Assembly (NCBI GenBank): GCA_946412445.1
Contig: CAMKHH010000003.1
Coordinates: 1-13,411, forward strand
From: an uncultured Eubacterium sp.
GTDB taxonomy: Bacteria; Bacillota; Clostridia; Lachnospirales; Lachnospiraceae
Direction: 5' to 3'
DNA: 13,411 nucleotides
This document shows positions 1 through 6,451 of the stretch, piece by piece (position 1 is the first letter of the stretch; each line of letters starts with the position of its first letter). Under the pieces are notes generated by a model. That model was not told the origin of the DNA, made no database searches, and worked only from the letters and a program-made list of their open reading frames with translations. The position numbers were made by a program, and so were the translations under genes.

Positions 1-340
1 TTATAATTCCCCTTCTAATGGGTCTTCCCAGAAACAGGTTTTCTGCTGCTGACAGTTCTGCTACATTATTGAATTCCTGGTAAATAATCGCAATACCATT
101 TTCTGCCGCCAGTTGAGGCGTCATACTTGTATGTTCTTTTCCGTTTACTATAATTTTGCCGGAGGTAGGGATGACCGCTCCGGAGCATGTTTTGATCAGT
201 GTTGATTTTCCCGCACCATTTTCACCGATTAACGCAAGAATCTCACCCTTTTTCAATGCAAGGGAGACATCCTTCAGTGCAACAACACCCGGGTACTCTT
301 TTCTTATGTGCTGTAATTGTAATACATATTCTTCACTCAT
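1..340 (-). CDS. Sugar ABC transporter ATP-binding protein, N-terminal part (RbsA/MglA/XylG type), cut by window edge
   Basis: The first 113 codons of an ABC ATPase that continues past the left edge. The reading starts MSEEYVLQLQ and contains a textbook Walker A (GENGAGKST, about residues 38-46) and a Q-loop in the context IYQEFN followed by ENLFLGR. The GENGAGKST and YQE...ENLFLGR pattern is typical of the first half of the duplicated ATPases of ribose/galactose/xylose importers (RbsA, MglA, XylG), which are about 500 residues long. It would energise import of the ligand bound by the lipoprotein encoded just upstream at 424-1452. The ATG at 340 is preceded by a G-rich ribosome binding site (GGGGG, about 6 nt away). 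Signature and Walker B motifs lie outside the window, so the two-domain architecture is inferred, not seen. The sugar cannot be assigned. Confidence 0.9.
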   Translation of the reverse strand, partial: MSEEYVLQLQHIRKEYPGVVALKDVSLALKKGEILALIGENGAGKSTLIKTCSGAVIPTSGKIIVNGKEHTSMTPQLAAENGIAIIYQEFNNVAELSAAENLFLGRPIRRGII

Positions 341-363
341 ATTATGCCCCCGTTACTAACAGA

Positions 364-381
364 AGGCGGTGAAAACCGCCT
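364..381 (-). promoter_or_regulatory. Intercistronic hairpin between binding protein and ATPase genes
   Basis: A perfect 7-bp inverted repeat with a 4-nt loop: AGGCGGT-GAAA-ACCGCCT on the plus strand, so AGGCGGT-TTTC-ACCGCCT in the minus-strand transcript. It lies in the 83-nt gap between the solute-binding-protein gene and the ATPase gene. No U-run follows it in the direction of transcription, so it is not a classical strong terminator. Its likely role (inference) is to protect the upstream message from 3' decay or to attenuate read-through, giving more binding protein than ATPase, as is common in binding-protein-dependent transport operons. Confidence 0.6.
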
Positions 382-423
382 CCCCATCTCCTGTTTTATT
401 TTTCATTTTAAATAGGACTTTTT

Positions 424-1452
424 TTATTCATAATCCGCCAGGTATTCATCAACGTTCTCTGCATTAATTACCACAAACGGTCTGTAAATATTGTGGTCAT
501 CATTCTCAAATGTTTCGCCTGACAAAACTTTATCATATAAGTCTACACAAGCTGTTGCTGTTCTGCTGTTTGAGCCTTCAAATCCAACGGTTGTATTAGA
601 AGCTTCTTTTCCCTTTTTAATTGCCCGCATCTGCTGCTCTGTAGCGTCGGGAGAGAATATACCACAGTCTTCAGGAATATTGTTATTATACTTTGTAAGA
701 AGTGCCTGATTGGAACCTATATCACCACCTGCACTGACTGTTACAAATACTTTACAGTCCGGGTGTGCCTGAAGTACTGTCTCTACGTTTGTCTGTGCAT
801 CATTTGCCTCAAGGCCCTCAATATTAGCGACTACCTCATACTTGCCTTCGGCCCCCTTTAAGCCTTCCAGGATTCCGTTCTCTCTTTCTAACAGAATAGG
901 CGTCTGAGGATATCCGATGACGCATACTTCTGCTTTATTGTCTTCTGAATAATGTGCATTGATAAAATCAGCAGCCGGCCCTGCGATGGTTTTCCCAAGC
1001 TCTGTGTTGTCAAGAACCCAGTTTACAGTTGTGTTCTCCATCTTGTCATCCCAGCACATTACCTTAACTCCTGCGTCCAGAGCCTCCTTGCAGACATCTT
1101 CAATTGCCTTTGGATCAGAAGGATGAACCATGATCATATCGCAGCCGGCCGTAATAAAGTTTTCAATCTGACCGATCTGTGTAGCAGAGTTGTCCTTGCA
1201 GTCAACAAGTGTATACTCCCAGCCTTTTTCTTTTAGCATACGCTCAACTTCTCCAAAGACGCCTGCCCAGTAATCATTTTCCAGTGACTGAATTGTGATA
1301 CCTAATTTGTACTTACCATCACCTTTGTCAGCAGTATCTTCGGTCTTTTTGTCAGAGCCTGCTGCTGAGCCTGTCTCCTCTTTCGTAGTGCACCCCGCCA
1401 GCATAGACAGTCCCAGTGCTGCAGTCATTAATACCACTAAAATCTTTTTCAT
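424..1452 (-). CDS. Sugar-type ABC transporter solute-binding lipoprotein (RbsB-like, periplasmic-binding-protein type 1)
   Basis: A 342-residue secreted lipoprotein. Residues 1-21 form a lipoprotein signal peptide: MKK, a hydrophobic stretch, then the lipobox LAGC with the lipidated Cys at 21. A Ser/Thr/Lys/Glu-rich linker follows, then a periplasmic-binding fold starting at KYKLGITIQSLENDYW. The pattern of a short beta strand followed by N-D-Y-W, the segment ending in D-M-I-M-V-H-P-S-D, and W-D-D-K further on match the RbsB/sugar-binding family (Peripla_BP_4). It should capture its ligand outside the membrane and hand it to the permease served by the ATPase at 1-340. The ATG at 1452 has a strong AAGGAGG site about 8 nt upstream. 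It follows the SDR gene at 1516-2292 after 63 nt on the same strand and is probably co-transcribed with it. Ligand: a sugar, polyol or similar small molecule, not resolvable here. Confidence 0.92.
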   Translation of the reverse strand: MKKILVVLMTAALGLSMLAGCTTKEETGSAAGSDKKTEDTADKGDGKYKLGITIQSLENDYWAGVFGEVERMLKEKGWEYTLVDCKDNSATQIGQIENFITAGCDMIMVHPSDPKAIEDVCKEALDAGVKVMCWDDKMENTTVNWVLDNTELGKTIAGPAADFINAHYSEDNKAEVCVIGYPQTPILLERENGILEGLKGAEGKYEVVANIEGLEANDAQTNVETVLQAHPDCKVFVTVSAGGDIGSNQALLTKYNNNIPEDCGIFSPDATEQQMRAIKKGKEASNTTVGFEGSNSRTATACVDLYDKVLSGETFENDDHNIYRPFVVINAENVDEYLADYE

Positions 1453-1515
1453 AAACCTTTTCCTCCTTTTGGATTAAATAACTTCTTAAAATATCTTTCC
1501 CAAAAACATCAAAAC

Positions 1516-2292
1516 CTAGAAGCATGTGAATGCACCATCTACTACAATGTCAGAGCCGGTAGTAAAGCTGCTGGTGTCTCCTGCCAGATATACACATATG
1601 GACTGCAGTTCCTCCGGCTTTCCAAGTCTTCCCATAGGAGCCATTGCATTCCACTGTTCAATCAGCGGCACAAGGCTCGGCGCATTGTTGATTAATTCAG
1701 TTCCCATATACCCGGGACTGATACAATTTACACGGACACCTTTTTTTGCCCACTCCACGGCAAGCGATTTAGTGAGCATAATTACTCCCGCTTTAGATGC
1801 GTTATATGCACACTGGGGCTGGGGCACATTGACAATATGGCCTGACATAGATGCCGTATTAATGATGGAACCGCCTCCATGAGCCATCATATACTTTCCT
1901 GCTGCAACAGCGGTAAGATAAACACCTGTCAGATTAATGTCTATTACCCTTTTCCAATGCTCAAAAGCCATTTCCTCTGCCGGTTCGTTGATGCAGATTC
2001 CCGCATTGCAGAATGCCGCTTCCAGTCCGCCCAGTTCAGAAACTACCGTTTCAATCATCGCATCCACCTGTACGGGGTCTGTTACATCCGTCTTGACTGC
2101 AATCACCTTCCGGCCGGTTTTATCGAAAATATCTTTTGCCGTCTCTTGTGCTTCATCGATATCCACATCTACGATAGCCAGATCTGCTCCCGCCTCGGCA
2201 AATGCAGTTGCCACGCTTTTACCGATTCCTCTTGCCCCTCCTGTCACAAAGATATGCTTTCCATCCAGTCTCATTCTTTCAATAATACTCAC
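1516..2292 (-). CDS. Short-chain dehydrogenase/reductase, polyol (mannitol/arabinitol/sorbitol)-dehydrogenase-like
   Basis: A 258-residue classical SDR of standard length, cytoplasmic. Visible motifs: the nucleotide-binding TGGARGIG (residues 17-24); an acidic residue at the end of beta-2 (IVDVD, around 42-44), which favours NAD(H) over NADP(H); CNAG (95-98) in place of the usual NNAG; a serine region TASMSG (146-151); and the catalytic YNASK (Tyr163, Lys167). The SMSGHIVN...PQ...YNASKAG context resembles NAD(P)-dependent mannitol/arabinitol/sorbose-type polyol dehydrogenases, so oxidation of a polyol or reduction of a ketose is the best guess. The start is GTG at 2292, supported by GGAAGGAG 8 nt upstream; an in-frame ATG six codons later lacks such a site. 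It is the first gene of the leftward unit with the sugar transporter and is divergent from the regulator, which suggests it handles the imported ligand. Confidence 0.88.
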   Translation of the reverse strand: MSIIERMRLDGKHIFVTGGARGIGKSVATAFAEAGADLAIVDVDIDEAQETAKDIFDKTGRKVIAVKTDVTDPVQVDAMIETVVSELGGLEAAFCNAGICINEPAEEMAFEHWKRVIDINLTGVYLTAVAAGKYMMAHGGGSIINTASMSGHIVNVPQPQCAYNASKAGVIMLTKSLAVEWAKKGVRVNCISPGYMGTELINNAPSLVPLIEQWNAMAPMGRLGKPEELQSICVYLAGDTSSFTTGSDIVVDGAFTCF

Positions 2293-2373
2293 TGTTTTTG
2301 CTCCTTCCGGTCAAAACACAACCTGCCAGCAGATTGTTGCGCTTTTAACAATATGTTTTATTAAACTATTTTA

Positions 2374-2387
2374 TAAAACTAGTTTTA
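2374..2387. promoter_or_regulatory. 14-bp perfect palindrome, candidate operator
   Basis: TAAAACTAGTTTTA reads identically on both strands. It sits about 6 bp downstream of the leftward -10 box, overlapping the expected transcription start. A bound dimer here would block or modulate transcription of the dehydrogenase/sugar-transporter unit. The site is AT-rich, so chance occurrence is possible, but its position at the promoter favours a function. Confidence 0.4.
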
Positions 2388-2392
2388 ACTAT

Positions 2393-2420
2393 ATTATAGA
2401 GCTTCTTTCAAATTGTGCAA
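2393..2420 (-). promoter_or_regulatory. Sigma-A-type promoter for the leftward dehydrogenase/sugar-transporter unit
   Basis: On the minus strand there is a -35 box TTGCAC (2420-2415) and a perfect -10 box TATAAT (2398-2393), separated by 16 bp. Transcription would start near 2386, about 94 nt before the GTG at 2292. This is a near-consensus housekeeping promoter. Confidence 0.65.
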
Positions 2421-2457
2421 GTCGTAATAATATCCAAATATTTTATTGTTTTTTTAG

Positions 2458-2517
2458 CTGTTTTCAATAGACAATGCAAAACAAAAAAAGGATTCAAAAA
2501 CAGAAAAAGACTGTTTT
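2458..2517. repeat. Three copies of heptamer CTGTTTT/AAAACAG, candidate operator
   Basis: CTGTTTT occurs at 2458-2464 and 2511-2517, and its exact inverse AAAACAG at 2497-2503. The last two form a perfect 7-bp inverted repeat around a 7-nt spacer. All three lie between the two divergent promoters, upstream of both. This fits a binding site for a dimeric regulator, most simply the PucR-like protein encoded at 2607-4307. The surrounding A/T-richness raises the chance-match rate. Confidence 0.4.
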
Positions 2518-2535
2518 GGGATCCACGATTTTATC

Positions 2536-2564
2536 TTGTAAGAATTATCAAAGTATAGTATATT
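2536..2564 (+). promoter_or_regulatory. Promoter for the PucR-like regulator gene
   Basis: A -35-like TTGTAA (2536-2541) and a -10-like TATATT (2559-2564) separated by 17 bp. Transcription would start near 2571, leaving a leader of about 36 nt before the ATG at 2607. Overlapping alternatives (TATAGT, TATTAT, TATAAC) in the same AT-rich stretch make the exact -10 uncertain. Confidence 0.5.
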
Positions 2565-2606
2565 ATAACAAACCATTTCTTGCGTAGGGATAAGGGGGCC
2601 ACGATC

Positions 2607-4307
2607 ATGGACTTATTACTGAACAATCTGATCAGCAGCCGTATACTGCTGCCTTCAGTCTGTTTTTCAAAGACTTATCAGCAGTCTGAAATTCATCAGA
2701 TTGCCGTTTTTGAGCAGAGCTGCAGTTCTTTTTTTGATACATTGGAAAAGATGACTCTGGTTTTTATCCAGAAGGATATGGGAAATTGTCTTGAGCATAA
2801 GCATCTTTTAAGGCTGAAAACCCAAGATTGTGCGCTTGTATTCTACCCGGATGACCCGGCTCTGGCCTGGATTTCTGCCCTGGATCTGCCTGTGTTCCTG
2901 CTGCCTGAAAACTCCAATATTTCCCAATGCGTAGCACAATGTTATCATTTGGCCTACAGCAGTATGCAAAGGCTTGCAGAAGCTTCTCTCGAAACTATGG
3001 AGCGATTGTCCAGAGAAGTTCTTGAACATAAAGGGGGAAATAAATACATCATAAAAGTTGCTATTGACTTGCTGGAATGTCCTGTGGCTTTCGCTACACC
3101 GGATTTTCATCTGCAGAAAGCCCCTAACATTCCGCCTGAATACCTGGTGCAGCCTCCCCTTTATACAGAAGATTCCTTTGACTGGGATCTGGCTCTGGAT
3201 TCCTTCCGGATAAAGACAGCCTGCTCTTATCCCTGTCTGGCCGAAGGCGTAGGCGGAGCGAAACTAAAAGGGTATCTTCACCAGAACCAATACTGCCGCA
3301 GACATGGCTGCCGTATCTTTATCATTCCCATAATTGATGACTCCAACTGTTATGGCTATCTCTTTCTTTCACAGGATGAGCGGGTTGAAACCTTATCTCC
3401 TGAAAAAGGTATCAAAATCCAGCAGCTTTTGGCAATTTTGAAGTTTGAGATTATCAAGTCCGATGAAATCGCCCATACTGTCAATCGATACTATGACTTT
3501 TTGCTGGATGAACTCATTGAGTCGGATCAGACGGATTTTAAAAAGCTGATGCAGAAATACGGCCTGGTTCAGAAAGTCATCTACGACCAGTACTATGTTA
3601 TGATTGCAGGAAGAAGTCCTCTGAATACGTTAGACATACCCTTTCACGAGCTTTTGACCAGCCAGCAATTCAATCTTTTGTACGATCAGATGGTTAACAC
3701 TTTAAAGACCATCAACTTCTTTCTGTTTGAACGCAAGGATTGCATCGTCGTTTTGCTTCCCAGTCAGCTGATCAAAGATACAAAGGATGGATTTGCCCCT
3801 CTTGTTTCCCTGTTTCAGCATTTTTTGCAGGACCGTTATCAAGGAGCCGGCATCAGTCAGATGGTTCCTACCAAGATGGTACGCCAGGGATATCTGCAGG
3901 CACTCAAAGCTTTGGCCGTTTCTCAGCACTCCTTAGAGAAAGCCCCCTGCTTTTACGAAGAGCTCGGCATCCTGCGATACTTTTTTGACCATTCGGATAA
4001 TATGGACTTTGCTCCTCTTTTGCAAATATACCAGGAATATATACTTCCCATTATCAAGTATGATGAACAACACGGAGCCGAGCTTTTCCCTACACTGACA
4101 GCCTACATTACATGCTGTTCCTCGCCATCTGCTATCTGTTCAGCCTTGTATATCCACAAGAATACTCTGTATTCCCGGTTGAATAAAATCACTCAGGTTT
4201 TAGGGAAGAGTCTTTCAGACAGCGAGGTTATTTTCAATATATCTATGGGACTTAAGATTCAGACGTTAATACAAACCGGTATTCTACAGGGAGATTTGGA
4301 TCCTTAA
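2607..4307 (+). CDS. PucR/CdaR-family transcriptional regulator
   Basis: A 566-residue DNA-binding regulator, reading from ATG 2607, which has AAGGGGG (2592-2598) 8 nt upstream; a TTG at 2580 would add nine residues but has no ribosome binding site. Regions: an N-terminal PucR-like sensing segment (about 1-120); a helical linker (about 120-145); a GAF-like segment (about 145-290, LLECPVAFATPDF); a degenerate GGDEF-like segment (about 325-460, with GISQ and the Y-L-Q-A-L-K-A-L helix); and a C-terminal PucR-type helix-turn-helix (about 495-555) with the hallmark IHKNTLYSRLNKI. Family members sense metabolites such as purine-breakdown intermediates or sugar diacids and usually activate nearby catabolic genes. 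It sits between the two transport units, divergent from one and convergent with the other, so it probably controls at least the divergent unit. The inducer is unknown. Confidence 0.9.
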   Translation: MDLLLNNLISSRILLPSVCFSKTYQQSEIHQIAVFEQSCSSFFDTLEKMTLVFIQKDMGNCLEHKHLLRLKTQDCALVFYPDDPALAWISALDLPVFLLPENSNISQCVAQCYHLAYSSMQRLAEASLETMERLSREVLEHKGGNKYIIKVAIDLLECPVAFATPDFHLQKAPNIPPEYLVQPPLYTEDSFDWDLALDSFRIKTACSYPCLAEGVGGAKLKGYLHQNQYCRRHGCRIFIIPIIDDSNCYGYLFLSQDERVETLSPEKGIKIQQLLAILKFEIIKSDEIAHTVNRYYDFLLDELIESDQTDFKKLMQKYGLVQKVIYDQYYVMIAGRSPLNTLDIPFHELLTSQQFNLLYDQMVNTLKTINFFLFERKDCIVVLLPSQLIKDTKDGFAPLVSLFQHFLQDRYQGAGISQMVPTKMVRQGYLQALKALAVSQHSLEKAPCFYEELGILRYFFDHSDNMDFAPLLQIYQEYILPIIKYDEQHGAELFPTLTAYITCCSSPSAICSALYIHKNTLYSRLNKITQVLGKSLSDSEVIFNISMGLKIQTLIQTGILQGDLDP

Positions 4308-4309
4308 GC

Positions 4310-5617
4310 TTAATAAATGACCTTTTCCCTGATTCCTTTCATGGTTACATGTGCACAGCAGATTCGTTCATATAGCTTCCACTGTTGTTCCACATCCGGA
4401 GCCACGGTATTAAAATAATCTCTCACTACGTCCCGTGAGTAATCATGTGCCACAAAATGCCCGTCATCTTCTGCCAGATGATCCACTGATTCAATCCCTG
4501 TTCCCGGTTCTGCAAAACCATACTGTTCAAGAAAACGGGCACCTTCCTCCCTGCTCAGGGCATGATCCCATCGCCCACGGGAGACTTCCAGCTTTCCATA
4601 CCCTTCCAGCTCACAGTATTCGTGCCACAGCGGCATCAATTCTGCGTACTTTTCGTCAATGCCTGCGTTTTTAAAAATTATTTCTTTTTCAAACTCCACC
4701 TGCTTCTCCATGGAATTATCAAAGCTCATGGAGATAGCATGGCGGGCTGAGCCCTCACCAAAGGCATTGGATGTGGAAAACTGTGAGACGATGGACATTT
4801 CCGGCCAGCATGTGTCTATCATAGTCTGAAGCCGCTTTTCAAAATAAGTCAGGTGCCCCGGCTCCATTTCGTGTCCTACATACTCCATCACTTTATCTAC
4901 CGTCCAGGGATACAGAAGATTAAAGTTCCGCTCATACTCAATATGATTATAATCATATCCAAATAAAATAGACAAAAACACCATATCTTTATTAGGCAGC
5001 TCCCTCACCCTGACTCTCGGCATGCTGTTTCCCGTAACATCCATCCTCGCTCCGGCGATTTCGTGAAATACCTGGGTAGACTCTCTGATAACCTTCAAAA
5101 GATTCTCAGGTGGAATTGCCAGTGTTCTTCTGAACGTGCTTATTTTCTCCTGTACTGTGCCGCCTCCCGGAAGCGCCTGGTTCATTTTCTCTAAAATCCG
5201 GTCAAACTTCCGGTAATCACATGCGGGAGCACGCAGACAATACAACCCCTCTGTCATCTCGTCAAATGAAAATGTCTCTCCAAGCAACAGCCGCGTTCTG
5301 ATATTCAGGTTTTTTACGTGGTCAATCAGATAATCAACTCTTTGCATTTCCTCAGATTTTGCAGTCTTTTTGTATTGTTCCAGGTTTTGTCCTAAAACCT
5401 CTGACTCGTCCAGAATATTTTCCAGTGTTTTTCCATGCTTCGCATCTCCGATTTCATAGTCCGGAATTATCTTATACTCACGGGAATAGCGCATATTTGT
5501 CCTTCGCCAGAACGGTCCTTGTGTGTACCATTGAAGGTCCCATGCGTCATAACGCGTCTTACACAGGGTCAGATCCACCAATTGCCGGGCCATTGCGTTC
5601 AATGCTGCTTCTGCCAA
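4310..5617 (-). CDS. DUF885-like putative zinc-dependent hydrolase/peptidase
   Basis: A 435-residue protein with no signal peptide or membrane segment, so probably cytoplasmic. It resembles the DUF885 group of putative metallopeptidases. The key site is HEMEPGH (His249, Glu250, His255), matching that group's HExxPGH motif, followed by FGEGSARHA (Glu288), equivalent to the downstream Glu-Gly (EGWA/EGTA) expected to supply another metal ligand. Upstream, the Arg-rich helix near 107-113 and FRRTLAIPPE (162-171) resemble shorter, soluble DUF885 relatives of about 400 residues; the larger secreted members are 550-600. The group usually has PGHH; here the second His is Leu256. The start is TTG at 5617, with AAGGAGG 6 nt upstream directly after the stop of the preceding gene. 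It is last in the ten-gene unit. Hydrolysis of a peptide-like or amide bond is inferred; no substrate is known. Confidence 0.72.
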   Translation of the reverse strand: MAEAALNAMARQLVDLTLCKTRYDAWDLQWYTQGPFWRRTNMRYSREYKIIPDYEIGDAKHGKTLENILDESEVLGQNLEQYKKTAKSEEMQRVDYLIDHVKNLNIRTRLLLGETFSFDEMTEGLYCLRAPACDYRKFDRILEKMNQALPGGGTVQEKISTFRRTLAIPPENLLKVIRESTQVFHEIAGARMDVTGNSMPRVRVRELPNKDMVFLSILFGYDYNHIEYERNFNLLYPWTVDKVMEYVGHEMEPGHLTYFEKRLQTMIDTCWPEMSIVSQFSTSNAFGEGSARHAISMSFDNSMEKQVEFEKEIIFKNAGIDEKYAELMPLWHEYCELEGYGKLEVSRGRWDHALSREEGARFLEQYGFAEPGTGIESVDHLAEDDGHFVAHDYSRDVVRDYFNTVAPDVEQQWKLYERICCAHVTMKGIREKVIY

Positions 5618-5629
5618 AATTATCCTCCT

Positions 5630-6451
5630 TTACTTACTGCAATACGCGGCAATCTCCTCGCCGGTTGCAATCCACACATCATCAGTATTCTTCAGTTCTT
5701 CCAACAGTCTTTCCAGCACGAAGATACGCCCTTGTTCTCCAATGGCCTGGGGATCCAGCTGCAGGTTGAACAACGTTCCAAACCTCCTGGCACCTTCCAG
5801 TTCATACATCCAGTTGGCAAGCACATCATCCATGCAGGCACTGCGGGACTGGCCGGGCGGAATCGGCGGATCGAAGGTAAATACAAAGTATGGCAAATCA
5901 AACAACTCCCAGTGAATGGGCAGTTCCATCAGCTCACAGCCCTCCCGAATATAGGGTACATCATCATCAGAAAGGGAACTGGAATAGGCAAAGCCCAGGT
6001 CTTTTACCAATACCAGGGTTTCTTCACTGATTTCTCCCTCCGGCATCCGAAATCCTGTCGGCGTTGTCCCTGCAATTTCCGTCAGTGTATTCCTGGCCTC
6101 TGTCAGAGCGGCGCGCTGTTCTTCTGCCGTAAGATGTGCCAGTATTTCATGGTTATTGCCGTGGCAGCCGATTTCATGCCCCCGCTCCACAACAGAGCGA
6201 ACTGCATCAGGATACCTCTCTGCCACCACCCCGGGAATAAAGAATGTCGCCTTTACCTCATAGCGGTCCAGTACCTCAAGCAGACCCGGCAGGCCGAACC
6301 GGATACTTGTGCGCCCCAGACGCAGGATATCCCCTTCATCCACATTTATCTCCGGATAATAAATCTTTCCAAAAAACTCGGCGTCCAGATTGACGCTGAT
6401 CATCGCCGCACATTTCTTATTCTGCGGCCATACAGTTCTTTCAATGAGCAT
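5630..6451 (-). CDS. Polysaccharide-deacetylase-fold protein, PuuE/PgdA type, with altered catalytic positions
   Basis: A 273-residue cytoplasmic protein with the NodB (CE4) fold. Metal-site residues are present: Asp23 in NLDAEF, and His97 and His101 in CHGNNH. GFRMPEG (motif 3), and the segment LPIHWELFDLPYF, align from memory with Helicobacter PgdA and PuuE-like cyclic amide hydrolases rather than secreted chitin-type deacetylases. Two positions are unusual. The first Asp of the D-x-D motif, thought to be the catalytic base, is Asn21. The C-terminal His-Pro, thought to supply the general acid, reads LDPQ (Asp233-Pro234). The neighbouring paralogue keeps both. It may have lost activity, changed chemistry, or act as a subunit of the paralogue. 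The ATG at 6451 overlaps the previous gene by 11 bp and has GGGAGG 8 nt upstream, implying translational coupling. Confidence 0.85.
   Translation of the reverse strand: MLIERTVWPQNKKCAAMISVNLDAEFFGKIYYPEINVDEGDILRLGRTSIRFGLPGLLEVLDRYEVKATFFIPGVVAERYPDAVRSVVERGHEIGCHGNNHEILAHLTAEEQRAALTEARNTLTEIAGTTPTGFRMPEGEISEETLVLVKDLGFAYSSSLSDDDVPYIREGCELMELPIHWELFDLPYFVFTFDPPIPPGQSRSACMDDVLANWMYELEGARRFGTLFNLQLDPQAIGEQGRIFVLERLLEELKNTDDVWIATGEEIAAYCSK

Larger units (their letters stand above)
2293..2606. promoter_or_regulatory. Divergent intergenic control region
   Basis: 314 bp without a gene between the leftward dehydrogenase/sugar-transporter unit and the rightward regulator gene. It is clearly more AT-rich than the flanking genes and holds a leftward promoter (2393-2420), a palindrome at that promoter (2374-2387), three heptamer repeats (2458-2517) and a rightward promoter (2536-2564), each listed separately. 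The arrangement is that of a local regulator controlling its own gene and the divergent operon from a shared operator region. The leftward 5' leader would be about 90 nt; I saw no recognisable riboswitch in it. Confidence 0.7.

Noticed and set aside
2423..2456. Weak AT stem followed by a T-run (possible plus-strand terminator)
   Set aside because: The stem is only A/T pairs, and no plus-strand transcript is expected to arrive from the left, since all genes there are on the minus strand.
1879..2470. Plus-strand open frames running from the SDR gene into the divergent control region
   Set aside because: They are antisense to the SDR, have Cys/Ser-rich translations with no domain, and end within the promoter region.
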